A stretch of 35,493 nt of DNA from Candidatus Doudnabacteria bacterium RIFCSPHIGHO2_12_FULL_48_16 (GTDB lineage Bacteria > Patescibacteriota > Doudnabacteria > UBA920 > O2-02-FULL-48-8): the NCBI GenBank assembly GCA_001780035.1, contig MFEY01000005.1:4861-40353 (forward strand). Direction: 5' to 3'. A model generated the notes under the pieces. It had not been told where the DNA came from, ran no database searches, and saw only the letters and a list, made by a program, of their open reading frames with translations. Shown one piece after another: positions 1-7,656 of this stretch. The translations under genes and the position numbers were made by a program. Each line of letters begins with the position of its first letter. The first letter of the stretch is position 1.

Positions 1-189
1 CGTGCAGAGCTCGCAATTGAGTATGCGGAGCTCCGGGATTTTGACATTTCGGGAAAGACAGCCGAGCAAATTGCTTCCGACTATCTTCAGCGCCGAGCCA
101 ATGCTAACGCTTACGAGAAAATTCTCGCATTGGTCGACGATGCCATTCGTGAAAAAGACGAAGCGGCGGGTGCAATGAGCCAAGAGTAG
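1..189 (+). CDS. Phage structural protein, C-terminal fragment (possible portal)
   Basis: This is the last 62 codons of a gene entering from the left edge, in frame 1 and ending TAG. The visible tail is helical and charged, ending in a Glu/Lys-rich segment and AMSQE. It stands directly before an acidic scaffold-like gene and a capsid gene. In the usual head-module order (terminase, portal, scaffold, capsid) that is the place of the portal protein. No portal motif can be seen in so short a piece, so the name rests on position only. Codon use and GC content match the downstream phage genes. Confidence 0.55.
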   Translation, partial: RAELAIEYAELRDFDISGKTAEQIASDYLQRRANANAYEKILALVDDAIREKDEAAGAMSQE

Positions 190-221
190 CATGATGCCTA
201 TGGAGTACATGGCAAAAAACA

Positions 222-243
222 TTGGGGCAAGGTCGAACCCCAA
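222..243 (+). promoter_or_regulatory. AAGGTCGA box 1 in a hairpin loop, upstream of the scaffold gene
   Basis: A six-base-pair stem TTGGGG/CCCCAA (222-227 and 238-243) presents the ten-base loop CAAGGTCGAA. The core AAGGTCGA at 229-236 begins 51 bases before the scaffold start codon. No Shine-Dalgarno precedes that start. This is the first of five similarly placed boxes in the structural operon. The function is unknown. Confidence 0.6.
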
Positions 244-279
244 ACTAGTAAATAAAAATTCAATTTAACAAGCGCTTTT

Positions 280-1149
280 ATGAATCAAGATCGTAAAAAG
301 GAGCTCGACGCTCTCCTCAACGCAAACTCGGAAGATGAGGAAACGGATACCGAAGAAGAAGACACCCAGGAAGATAAGGGTGAGGAAGAAGACGAGGAAA
401 CCGACACCAAAGATTCTGAAGAAGAAACCGACGAAGACGAAGAAACTGATGAGGAAGAATCGGATGACGGCGAATCGGAAGATTCCGATGATAAAGAAGA
501 AACCGAGGAAGATGCAGGGGGCGAGGCATCCAAGCAGAAAAACAAGTGGCACGGCAAAAGCCGTGAGGAAGTGATCCGAATGTATGAGGAGCTCGAAACA
601 AAAAACCAACCGCCAAAGCGAACAAAAGCCAAGTCTGATTCCAAGAAGGAAAACGACGAAGGCAAGGGTGAGGGAGTAGATGTGCCTAATGACGAAGAAC
701 TGGCCAAGATGACTCCCAAGCAGTTCGCAGAATGGATGGTTACGACAGTTCAAAGCATCGTCGGCAAAACCTACGATGCGCGAAGCCGGATGCGAGATTC
801 CGCCGCGCAAGAAATTCGAGAGGCTCAGAAAGATCACCCTCTCCTGAAGACCAGTCCAGAGTACCGCGAACTCGTGCTGTCTTTGATCGACGCCGCTTCC
901 CAAAAAGGAACGGTTATGCCGCTCAAAGAAGCGTGTGCGAAGGTCGATGGATTCGCTGGAAAGGTAAAGGGAGACACAAAGGTTTCTGACACCGAGAAGA
1001 CTCGCCTCAAGAAAGCCAAAGCGCAAGTCGAGAGAGGAGCGGGCGCTCCGACCTCGCCGGGCGAAGAAAAGGGTGCGGAAGAACGCCGCCTCGAAAACAT
1101 CTTCGGAACAAGCGGGTCAAATGGCCCCTTAGGAGGCCTTGGGGTTTAA
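280..1149 (+). CDS. Acidic phage capsid scaffold-like protein
   Basis: A 289-residue protein whose residues about 18-78 are almost entirely Glu/Asp with Thr/Ser and Lys, followed by a Lys-rich linker and a helical C-terminal half. A very acidic, low-complexity, coiled protein just before the major capsid gene is typical of procapsid scaffolds, which organise capsid subunits and leave before DNA packaging. No protease motif is visible. The ATG at 280 follows a 90-base gap holding an AAGGTCGA hairpin rather than a ribosome-binding site. The long open frames on the opposite strand are artefacts of the acidic repeat. A scaffold role is likely but inferred from composition and position. Confidence 0.75.
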   Translation: MNQDRKKELDALLNANSEDEETDTEEEDTQEDKGEEEDEETDTKDSEEETDEDEETDEEESDDGESEDSDDKEETEEDAGGEASKQKNKWHGKSREEVIRMYEELETKNQPPKRTKAKSDSKKENDEGKGEGVDVPNDEELAKMTPKQFAEWMVTTVQSIVGKTYDARSRMRDSAAQEIREAQKDHPLLKTSPEYRELVLSLIDAASQKGTVMPLKEACAKVDGFAGKVKGDTKVSDTEKTRLKKAKAQVERGAGAPTSPGEEKGAEERRLENIFGTSGSNGPLGGLGV

Positions 1150-1178
1150 ATCCTCAAATAGCAAGGTCGAACCTCCTA
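1130..1178 (+). promoter_or_regulatory. AAGGTCGA box 2, upstream of the major capsid gene
   Basis: The core AAGGTCGA lies at 1163-1170, 45 bases before the capsid ATG. TAGGAGG (1130-1136) can pair with CCTCCTA (1172-1178), placing the scaffold stop codon and the box in a 35-base loop. The bases between box and start are AT-rich and contain no Shine-Dalgarno. Confidence 0.55.
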
Positions 1179-1207
1179 TCAGTTAATTAATCAACTAACA
1201 ACAAGAT

Positions 1208-2386
1208 ATGTCATCAGCAAATGGAATCAAAGGAACCGCGAACTTGGGTGTTACGCGCAAGTACGACGTAGCGGATGTAATCTCGCTTCTTGACGTAGCG
1301 CGTTATCCGCTGCTCGGCATTCTCACGAACGCCGGAAAAGACCCTGCAACTAAACAAGGCAAGGCACTTAAGAAAAAAGAAACGAGTGATCCGGACTTCA
1401 AGTGGTTCGAGGATAAGTTCGGTGCACGCGAAGACATCGTTTCAGCTAACCAGGGAGCAGCAGTCACGCTGGTTGTGACCAACGGTGCGTACTTCAGTAT
1501 CGGCGACGTCTTGCTCGTGGTGAAGTCGGCCCAGGGCACGAACAACCCGACCGGCGAAGTCATGCTTGTAACGAACGTAGCAACCAACACGCTCACCCTT
1601 GTGCGCCAGATCGGTGACGGTGGTTCAGGCGGCGGTCTGCTTCAGCAGAACGATATCGTCTGGATCATTGGTAATGCCAACGAGGAAGGTGCGGATCTCC
1701 GCACAATGAAAGGAACGACGATCGCTGAAGTACTCAACTACTGCCAGATTTTCCGAACTACGATTGGAGTCACTGAAACTTCACGCAACACCAAGGGCCT
1801 GACAAAGGAGAACGACTTTGACTATCAGATTCGCAAGAAAGGTATCGAACACTTGGTGGACATCGAGCGAGCTTTCCTATTCGGGAAAAAGGAGATCATC
1901 ACTTCCGGTACACATCCGAAACGATTTACTGGCGGAGTTCTTCCTCGCATCAGCCAAGTCACTAGCAACGTAGCAACCCGCGACGACTTCAACAGCTACC
2001 TGAGAATCTTGTTCTCTCACGGCAACACTGAGAAATACTTACTTGCTTCAGGTTACGTGATCGACAAGATCAACGGATTCGCTCACGACAAGTTGCAGGT
2101 ATTGCAAGGAGAAAAAACTTTCGGATTAACCATCCTTAAGTATCTTTCTCCGCACGGCACGCTCAACATCATCAAGCACGATCTGCTCGCAGGAGATTTG
2201 TACGGCAAGAGTGGAGTCGGTGTAGACATGGAAGCTTTGACCTACCGATATCTCGCCAATCGTGACAGCAAGCTTCTCACGAATCGACAAGCACCGGGTG
2301 AGGACTCACGAGTAGACGAGTATCTGACCGAGTGTGGTCTCCAGATGGAACAGCCAGAGCGTCACGCAATCGTTAAGTTCGCTTAA
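1208..2386 (+). CDS. Phage major capsid protein
   Basis: A 392-residue protein of the usual capsid length, placed after a scaffold. Residues about 95-150 have the Gly/Val/Thr-rich beta pattern of a peripheral domain. The middle has a helix with NYCQIFRTTIGVTETS followed by a long charged helix around EHLVDIERAFLFGKKE, like the spine region of HK97-fold capsids. The pattern recalls the SU10-like capsid family (DUF5309). It forms the head shell. Its start has no Shine-Dalgarno but has an AAGGTCGA box 45 bases upstream. Three consecutive hairpins follow its stop codon. Capsid identity is likely; the precise family is tentative. Confidence 0.8.
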   Translation: MSSANGIKGTANLGVTRKYDVADVISLLDVARYPLLGILTNAGKDPATKQGKALKKKETSDPDFKWFEDKFGAREDIVSANQGAAVTLVVTNGAYFSIGDVLLVVKSAQGTNNPTGEVMLVTNVATNTLTLVRQIGDGGSGGGLLQQNDIVWIIGNANEEGADLRTMKGTTIAEVLNYCQIFRTTIGVTETSRNTKGLTKENDFDYQIRKKGIEHLVDIERAFLFGKKEIITSGTHPKRFTGGVLPRISQVTSNVATRDDFNSYLRILFSHGNTEKYLLASGYVIDKINGFAHDKLQVLQGEKTFGLTILKYLSPHGTLNIIKHDLLAGDLYGKSGVGVDMEALTYRYLANRDSKLLTNRQAPGEDSRVDEYLTECGLQMEQPERHAIVKFA

Positions 2387-2400
2387 GCAATCCTTCAAGT

Positions 2401-2492
2401 CTCGGTCGGACGGGCATGCTTTCCGAACCCGCCTGACCGAGTGGAAAGCCCTTGAGGGGTTTTCCGCGGAAGATGAAAGGTCGATTCCGCGG
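2401..2492 (+). promoter_or_regulatory. Three tandem hairpins after the capsid gene, the last carrying AAGGTCGA box 3
   Basis: Hairpin A pairs 2401-2414 with 2428-2441 (13 of 14 positions, one G-T). Hairpin B pairs GGAAAGCCC (2443-2451) with GGGTTTTCC (2457-2465). Hairpin C pairs CCGCGGAA (2464-2471) with TTCCGCGG (2485-2492) and holds AAAGGTCGA in its loop. B and C share two bases. No T-tract follows A or C, and only four Ts lie within B, so these may stabilise or process the abundant capsid mRNA rather than simply terminate it. The box core at 2477-2484 is 48 bases before the next ATG. Confidence 0.65.
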
Positions 2493-2524
2493 TCAATTAC
2501 AAAAATAACTTCACATTAATTCGT

Positions 2525-2959
2525 ATGGCAAAAAATCAAGCATCAACGGCAGAAAAACCAAAGACAAAGAGCAAGCGTTATGCAACGCGTTACGGACAGC
2601 ATTACGCGATCGTGATGATCCCGACTGTAACCGAAATCATCAACGGAATGGCGATAACGCGTCCAGGCAAAACAATCGAATTCAAGAATGGCATTTACGA
2701 AACGAAAGATTCGGCCGAACAAGACTTCCTGGATAATTCTCCGTTTGTTGGCATCGACTATCAAGAAGTCACGAAGGCAGTGACTTCGGCTCTTGAAGCC
2801 AAGTCCTTGTCGGAGAAAGAGTCCGAGCTACAAGAAAAGGAAGAAGACTTGAAGCGCAGAGAGATGGCGCTCAAAGGTAAAGAAGAAGGATCAGACTCCT
2901 CCACTGGAAAAGAAACCAAAACCGAGGGGAAGACAAAAAAGAAAGAGCCAAAGTTCTAA
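2525..2959 (+). CDS. Hypothetical phage virion protein with a charged coiled-coil tail
   Basis: A 144-residue, very lysine-rich protein that I do not recognise. Residues about 20-80 contain a compact mixed beta/alpha segment (IVMIPTVTEIINGMAITRPG), then a short acidic helix. Residues 88-120 form a heptad-like Lys/Glu coiled coil, and the tail is a Lys/Glu/Thr low-complexity stretch. Its place right after the capsid gene suggests a head protein such as a decoration or completion factor, but nothing in the sequence fixes this. The start lacks a Shine-Dalgarno and has an AAGGTCGA box 48 bases upstream. Confidence 0.6.
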   Translation: MAKNQASTAEKPKTKSKRYATRYGQHYAIVMIPTVTEIINGMAITRPGKTIEFKNGIYETKDSAEQDFLDNSPFVGIDYQEVTKAVTSALEAKSLSEKESELQEKEEDLKRREMALKGKEEGSDSSTGKETKTEGKTKKKEPKF

Positions 2960-2982
2960 ACTTCCGGCTCGTTAAAGGTCGA
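2945..2982 (+). promoter_or_regulatory. Stop-codon hairpin followed by AAGGTCGA box 4
   Basis: GAGCC (2945-2949) pairs with GGCTC (2966-2970), and inside it AAGTT (2951-2955) pairs with AACTT (2959-2963), with a small internal loop. The hairpin straddles the upstream stop codon. Four bases later AAGGTCGA (2975-2982) begins, 40 bases before the next ATG. Only a three-pair GTT/AAC stem flanks this box copy. Confidence 0.5.
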
Positions 2983-3014
2983 ACTATTATCAACCAAACA
3001 TAAGGCACAACGAT

Positions 3015-3308
3015 ATGGCGATAGAAAGTAAATCAAAATTCGCGGTGAACGAAGCGACTGTGGCCAGCGCAGGCACTGCCGTGCAGCTTCCCGATATTCC
3101 TGTCGGAGAAGGGTGCGAGCTCGTAGTTAAGGCGAAGCGCACAAATCTCGGCGTGATCAAGGTAGGAGAATCAGCACCACAGGCTCAAACGGGAAAATTT
3201 ACCCTAGAGCCGGGCGAAGCGGTGAAGCTCCGGATCAGCAATGCGAACAAAGGCTATATTGACGCGGAAGTAACCGGCGACAAAGTCGAGCTGATCGTTG
3301 AGCAATAA
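3015..3308 (+). CDS. Small phage beta-rich virion protein
   Basis: A 97-residue protein predicted to be nearly all beta strand. The pattern, a strand ending in a 'VGE' turn, then TGKFTLEPGEAVKL and a closing VELIVEQ, resembles small phage virion proteins that use an 'L-x-PGE' turn in a jelly-roll or sandwich. It probably decorates the head or forms part of a fibre head. The ATG follows a 55-base gap with an AAGGTCGA box at -40. The next gene starts six bases after its stop. Function is not recognisable beyond 'virion-associated'. Confidence 0.6.
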   Translation: MAIESKSKFAVNEATVASAGTAVQLPDIPVGEGCELVVKAKRTNLGVIKVGESAPQAQTGKFTLEPGEAVKLRISNANKGYIDAEVTGDKVELIVEQ

Positions 3309-3314
3309 GCTCCT

Positions 3315-3902
3315 ATGTCAGATTTTATTCCTCAGCAGGGAGACTTCAGCTTCCTGCGGTTCAGAAAAACCGGCAGATACTTCGGGCCATTCATAACAGG
3401 CGGGACAGTGACTACGCAGTCGGCAGCGTCTGCAAATTCACTGCGCGCCTTTCCGTTCTTTGTTCCGAAGACGCAGAAGTTTGATCGGATCGCAATCCGT
3501 GTCACAACACTGGCAAGCGGTACAACTCCGAAAGCACGTCTCGGCGTATACGAAGACAAAGGCGATGGAAGCGTCTATCCGGCAAAGCTCGTGCTCGATG
3601 CGGGTGAGGTAGATGTGAATACTACGGGGCTTAAAGAGATCACGATCAATCTCACGCTCAAAGGCGGGAAACTTTACTGGCTCGCTTTTGTAGGCCAAGA
3701 CACTACCGCACTCGTGCTTGCAGCAATTCCTGCAGCAGACGCAATGGCGACATTCCTCGGTTTTGACAACGGACTTACCGGCACGCCGTACCTCGGTTAT
3801 GCGGTAACGCAAACCTATGGCGCACTGCCAGCAACATTCCCGACAGCAAGCCCGACGGATTGGAGCCTGAATGTGCCGCTCATTGCTTTGCGTAAAGCGT
3901 AA
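3315..3902 (+). CDS. Phage virion protein with a carbohydrate-binding-like beta sandwich
   Basis: A 195-residue protein with alternating hydrophobic strands, Gly/Thr-rich turns and a central pattern like that of beta-sandwich modules in phage baseplate and fibre proteins (KFDRIAIRVTT, LYWLAFVGQDTT). There are no catalytic motifs and no membrane segment. It starts six bases after the previous stop and ends two bases before the amidase gene, so the three are probably translationally coupled. A head-fibre or receptor-binding accessory is a reasonable guess and no more. Confidence 0.55.
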   Translation: MSDFIPQQGDFSFLRFRKTGRYFGPFITGGTVTTQSAASANSLRAFPFFVPKTQKFDRIAIRVTTLASGTTPKARLGVYEDKGDGSVYPAKLVLDAGEVDVNTTGLKEITINLTLKGGKLYWLAFVGQDTTALVLAAIPAADAMATFLGFDNGLTGTPYLGYAVTQTYGALPATFPTASPTDWSLNVPLIALRKA

Positions 3903-3904
3903 AT

Positions 3905-5551
3905 ATGCCGATGAATTATGTTGCCAAACTTCAAAGTAAAGTTGCTGAGAACGTCGATGACGGCCGTGAACAGGATGCAACAACCTGGAACAGCAATGGC
4001 AATGCCAGCAACGTAATTACTCTCGGCAACGTGAGTGGTTCAGTGTATTCTGGAGCGTTTCGTTTTCGCAATTTAAACATTCCGCGAAACTCGAAGATCG
4101 TCCTGGCCAGACTGAGGGTTCGGCCATCAGTCACGGACGGCGCAGACCCGGATGTGAAGCTCATTGTGAAAGGAATAAAAGAGCCGGACACAAAACCATT
4201 CACTCAAACTTCGCGTCCCAGTCAGAGAACAAAAACAGTAAACACTGTAGCGTGGCACATCATCAAGAAATGGGAGGTTCACGAATGGACGCAGACACCG
4301 AACCTCAAACTGCTCATTGAAGAAATCGTTGCACAAAGTGGATGGAAATCTGGCAACGCTCTCGCCTTAACGATCGAAGATAACGGATCTTCGTCAAACC
4401 AGGCCGAAACCTGCTATGACCGGAGCAAGGGCGACGATTATCAGGCCGAGCTTGAAGTCTGGTACACAACAAAAAGTGTGAGCATCGGCACTATCGCTGG
4501 CACCGATCGTGATGGAATGGAAACTGATAAGACCACATGGCAGTCGAGTCCGACCGGCAACGTGATAACGCTCGGCGATGACGGGCCCTCGGTAAATGAC
4601 GGTAGCTTTATATTCAGTTCGCTCACCATCCCTCGATACGCAAACATCATCGGCGCGTACCTTCTGGTTACACAGGCAGATCAGAACAACCGCTTCCCAC
4701 ACCTCATCATTAAAGGATTTGCGGAAGATGATGCTCCGGTGTTTGCCAGCAACGGATCGAACCGGCCATCAACCCGGCAGAAAACAAAAGCACTTGCCGA
4801 ATGGACTATCGGAGAAACAGTGGCCGGAGTTTTTGTCGGCATCCATTGGTCAGCCAACAGCGTGTATGAATCGCCCGACCTACGCGAGATCGTGCAAGAG
4901 ATCGTCGATCGCGAAGGCTGGACGACATCAAGCAGGCTGGGCCTTGTTCTGGAAAGCCAATCATCCTGGGATGGTCAATACAAACTGCCTTGGGACTATG
5001 TGAAGAACTCTGGAGAATTTGCCGCGAAGCTCGTGGTTGTGTGGGACACGCTCCGCACATTCCGATCAACAAAAAAAGATATTGCCAAATTCGATAAATC
5101 AAATTACCCGGAATTTATTATCGTGCATCACTCAGCGACACCACGAGACTCGACACACTTCAGCACAATAAAAAATAACCACATAGGAATCGGCTGGGGA
5201 GACATCGCATATCATCACTGGATTGCGGGAGCATTGGATGGCATCGGCGTGCACATTGCAGGTCGTCCGGAAAACAAGATCGGAGCTCATACCGATACGC
5301 AGAAAATGAATTATCGCTCTATCGGTATAGCCATGTGTGGAGATTTTCATCTGGCAAGTGGAAATGAAACGCCGAGCGCAGAACAGTTGGCAACGCTTCA
5401 GGCGCTTCTCGACACAATCAGGAAAGAGCGAGGTATTCCGAAGGAGCGGGTGCTTGGGCACCGAGAAACTCCGGACTCCACCAACTGCCCTGGCGACACC
5501 CTTCTTGAATACGTGAAGCGATACCGATCAACCGGAAAGCTTCTTCCCTAA
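3905..5551 (+). CDS. Virion-associated N-acetylmuramoyl-L-alanine amidase with duplicated beta domains
   Basis: A 548-residue modular protein. Residues about 20-190 and 205-382 are two diverged copies of one beta-rich domain: both begin TTW, then NVITLG, a 'F-L-I-P' strand and a late 'REI-V/LIEEIV' helix. Residues about 402-545 form an Amidase_2 domain of the T7-lysozyme/PGRP type. Likely zinc ligands are a His in the HHS motif (408-409), His519 in GHRE and Cys528 in NCPGD. It should cut the bond between muramic acid and the stem peptide. Its place among virion genes, far from the lysis cassette, suggests local wall digestion during infection, with the duplicated domains binding virion or surface. 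Confidence 0.8.
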   Translation: MPMNYVAKLQSKVAENVDDGREQDATTWNSNGNASNVITLGNVSGSVYSGAFRFRNLNIPRNSKIVLARLRVRPSVTDGADPDVKLIVKGIKEPDTKPFTQTSRPSQRTKTVNTVAWHIIKKWEVHEWTQTPNLKLLIEEIVAQSGWKSGNALALTIEDNGSSSNQAETCYDRSKGDDYQAELEVWYTTKSVSIGTIAGTDRDGMETDKTTWQSSPTGNVITLGDDGPSVNDGSFIFSSLTIPRYANIIGAYLLVTQADQNNRFPHLIIKGFAEDDAPVFASNGSNRPSTRQKTKALAEWTIGETVAGVFVGIHWSANSVYESPDLREIVQEIVDREGWTTSSRLGLVLESQSSWDGQYKLPWDYVKNSGEFAAKLVVVWDTLRTFRSTKKDIAKFDKSNYPEFIIVHHSATPRDSTHFSTIKNNHIGIGWGDIAYHHWIAGALDGIGVHIAGRPENKIGAHTDTQKMNYRSIGIAMCGDFHLASGNETPSAEQLATLQALLDTIRKERGIPKERVLGHRETPDSTNCPGDTLLEYVKRYRSTGKLLP

Positions 5552-5555
5552 CACC

Positions 5556-6203
5556 ATGCAACTACAAGAATTTCTACAAGATCTCAACGCGCGAATGTCG
5601 GCGGCCAAGACCACCGGGTTTTGGAGTGAAGTCGATAAAAAAAGATGGATTAATAAATCCATTGTTCGGGCATGCAATTTTGCCAAATGGAACTTTCTCA
5701 ATCACCACTCAACTCAGCTGACCGAGAAAGATATCGAGGCATACTTCTTGCCCTTCGACTACAAACCCGGCGGAATGATGTTCATCAAAGTCGATGGACA
5801 AGAGCACGCAAAAACAAACGTTGAAAATTATCAAAGCGGAAATTATGTGTGGGAGCGAGTGTTCTCCATGCTTGGCGATCAGTATCTGATCAAACCCACG
5901 TCACTAGAAGACGGAAAGCTTATCGACATCTACTATCGCAGGCGTCCGATTCCGCTGGTGAATGATACCGACGAACCGATCACGCCTGAAGAAATGGAAG
6001 AAGCGATCATCAAATTGGCTCTCGGCATCTGTCTGAAGAAGGAACCGAATCGGGGCACGGATGGCGATAAACAAATTCTTGAAGCGACCGCGATCCTTCA
6101 GCAGATAAAAGATCGTCAGGATGAGGAGGGCGGAGAGGCCGGATTCACCGGCCAGGCAACAAGCTCGCGCTTCCTCTACAAAAACAGTAATCCGCAGGAT
6201 TAA
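5556..6203 (+). CDS. Phage head-tail connector/adaptor-like protein
   Basis: A 215-residue, mostly helical protein. The start (LQEFLQDLNARMS, then a helix with WINKSIVRACNFAKWNFL) matches the pattern of phage adaptor proteins, in which an N-terminal helix bundle attaches to the portal ring. The middle contains beta strands around YLIKPT and IDIYYRRRP, and the C-terminal helices (EEMEEAIIKLALGICLKK) are as in P22 gp4/gp6-type connectors. It starts four bases after the amidase stop and ends six bases before the next gene. The role is inferred from fold pattern and position. Confidence 0.6.
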   Translation: MQLQEFLQDLNARMSAAKTTGFWSEVDKKRWINKSIVRACNFAKWNFLNHHSTQLTEKDIEAYFLPFDYKPGGMMFIKVDGQEHAKTNVENYQSGNYVWERVFSMLGDQYLIKPTSLEDGKLIDIYYRRRPIPLVNDTDEPITPEEMEEAIIKLALGICLKKEPNRGTDGDKQILEATAILQQIKDRQDEEGGEAGFTGQATSSRFLYKNSNPQD

Positions 6204-6209
6204 AAAATT

Positions 6210-7652
6210 ATGGCACTTAACGCATACAGAATAAAAGGTTTCCGCGGTGGTATCGCAGATGATGCCTACAAAGGCGTGGCCGGTGCGTTTAGATTTGGCT
6301 ACGGTCTCGACATCCGAAACGGCGCAGATACCTTGAAATGTAATCAGGCACTTGAAAAAGATTCGGGAAGTGTCGTCACTGACCTTATTTTGTTTTTCGT
6401 GCCAGCTTCCAACGGCAAACTGTATGGCTTCGGTAACGCCGGAAATATCTACAGCAAAGATACGCCAGCATCAGCATGGGTACTGAGATACACCGACCCC
6501 GACGGCAAGATTATGGGCGCGGCTGAGTACACCAACAACAACGGATCAGGAAGTTACGTGCCGTATCTCTACTGGGCTACCGAAACAAAGCTCAAGCGCA
6601 TTCCTTTCTCCGGTTCGTTCCCTGGCAGCGTGGAAACATTCGGCACATTAAACGGCGATCCCGCATGGCACACCATGACAATAGCGGTTGGCGTTCTGCA
6701 GATTTGCGACGGCCGATACATCGCGTTGGTGGATTACGAAGGCAACTTCAACAATCAGGCCCTGGATCTTATCGCGGGCAACCGCACTAAGACTTTGTTG
6801 CCGCAGGATCAGATCGCAATTATTGGCTCGACCAAAGGCGACAAGATTGAAGAAGGCTGGCTGTGGACGTGGGATAAGCAGCAACCCTCATGGATTCTGC
6901 GCCGCATGATCGCAGAAAAAGGAGTGAACGCGATGATCCAAACTGACTTCATCATGGTGCAGGCAGGCATCAGCGGGGGACTCTACTACTGGGACACGGT
7001 AAACATTTTGCGTTTCAAAGCATTCCCCGGCGGCGGATGGGTAAACCCCGGAGCGGCAGCCAACCTTAAAGGCGTAGCTCTAATGGGAGTAACGGGCTCA
7101 GATAAATGCGGACTGTATTCCTACGGACGGCTAAGCAAAAACGAACCTTATTCGATGAACCTCGAATATGTTCCTTCACATGGCAAACTCACCGGCGTTG
7201 AAATTGGCGCGGTGACGGTATACGGAGATCAGCCCTTCGCATCGTGGAAAGACGGATCAACTTACGGCGTGGATACAGTCGATCCTGACAATAAAGCCGA
7301 CGCACGATATGAGGGACTGGTCTTCGATGCTGGCGAACCAGAATTACAGAAAGGCTTCCGTCACATCAAGCTTCTAACCAAGCCATTGCCTTCTCAGTGC
7401 TGGCTAAAAACTTATTACCGCATTAACGAGCAGGGTGAATGGAAGCAGGCATACCTCGAAGACGGAGCAGACAGCTTCGACAAAGAAGGCAATACCAAAG
7501 TGGTGTTCACGGTCGAAACCGGAGATGAGGAGGAAGAAGAAAAAGGCAAAGGCGAAACATTCGAACTGGCGTTTGATTTACACCCCTCAGGGAATAACAC
7601 GCCAGAGATTGTCGCTGCCAGCACCTACTTTGAACCAATAGGGATCTTATAA
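6210..7652 (+). CDS. Phage tail hub or nozzle-like beta-propeller protein
   Basis: A 480-residue, beta-rich protein that begins with the RIKGFRGGI...GAFRFGYGLDIR pattern common to large tail proteins of short-tailed phages. Repeated strands (LYGFGNAGNIY, YLYWATETKLKRI, LYYWDTVNILRF) recur every 40-60 residues, as in propeller blades. Residues about 430-455 include an acidic, Glu-rich loop. Placed after the adaptor and before the fibre, it fits the nozzle or tail-hub position (P22 gp10-like). No enzyme motif is seen. The gap to the fibre gene is four bases. Confidence 0.55.
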   Translation: MALNAYRIKGFRGGIADDAYKGVAGAFRFGYGLDIRNGADTLKCNQALEKDSGSVVTDLILFFVPASNGKLYGFGNAGNIYSKDTPASAWVLRYTDPDGKIMGAAEYTNNNGSGSYVPYLYWATETKLKRIPFSGSFPGSVETFGTLNGDPAWHTMTIAVGVLQICDGRYIALVDYEGNFNNQALDLIAGNRTKTLLPQDQIAIIGSTKGDKIEEGWLWTWDKQQPSWILRRMIAEKGVNAMIQTDFIMVQAGISGGLYYWDTVNILRFKAFPGGGWVNPGAAANLKGVALMGVTGSDKCGLYSYGRLSKNEPYSMNLEYVPSHGKLTGVEIGAVTVYGDQPFASWKDGSTYGVDTVDPDNKADARYEGLVFDAGEPELQKGFRHIKLLTKPLPSQCWLKTYYRINEQGEWKQAYLEDGADSFDKEGNTKVVFTVETGDEEEEEKGKGETFELAFDLHPSGNNTPEIVAASTYFEPIGIL

Positions 7653-7656
7653 AGCT

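Noticed and set aside
191-268. 25-codon frame between the first gene and the scaffold gene
   Set aside because: Very short, and it runs through the AAGGTCGA hairpin, which explains the sequence better.
939-946. AAGGTCGA copy inside the scaffold gene
   Set aside because: In-frame coding sequence (AKVD) with no hairpin; about one such copy is expected by chance.
265-1026. Long hydrophobic minus-strand frame
   Set aside because: It is the complement of the Glu/Asp repeat of the scaffold gene; GAA/GAG repeats read as TTC/CTC on the other strand.
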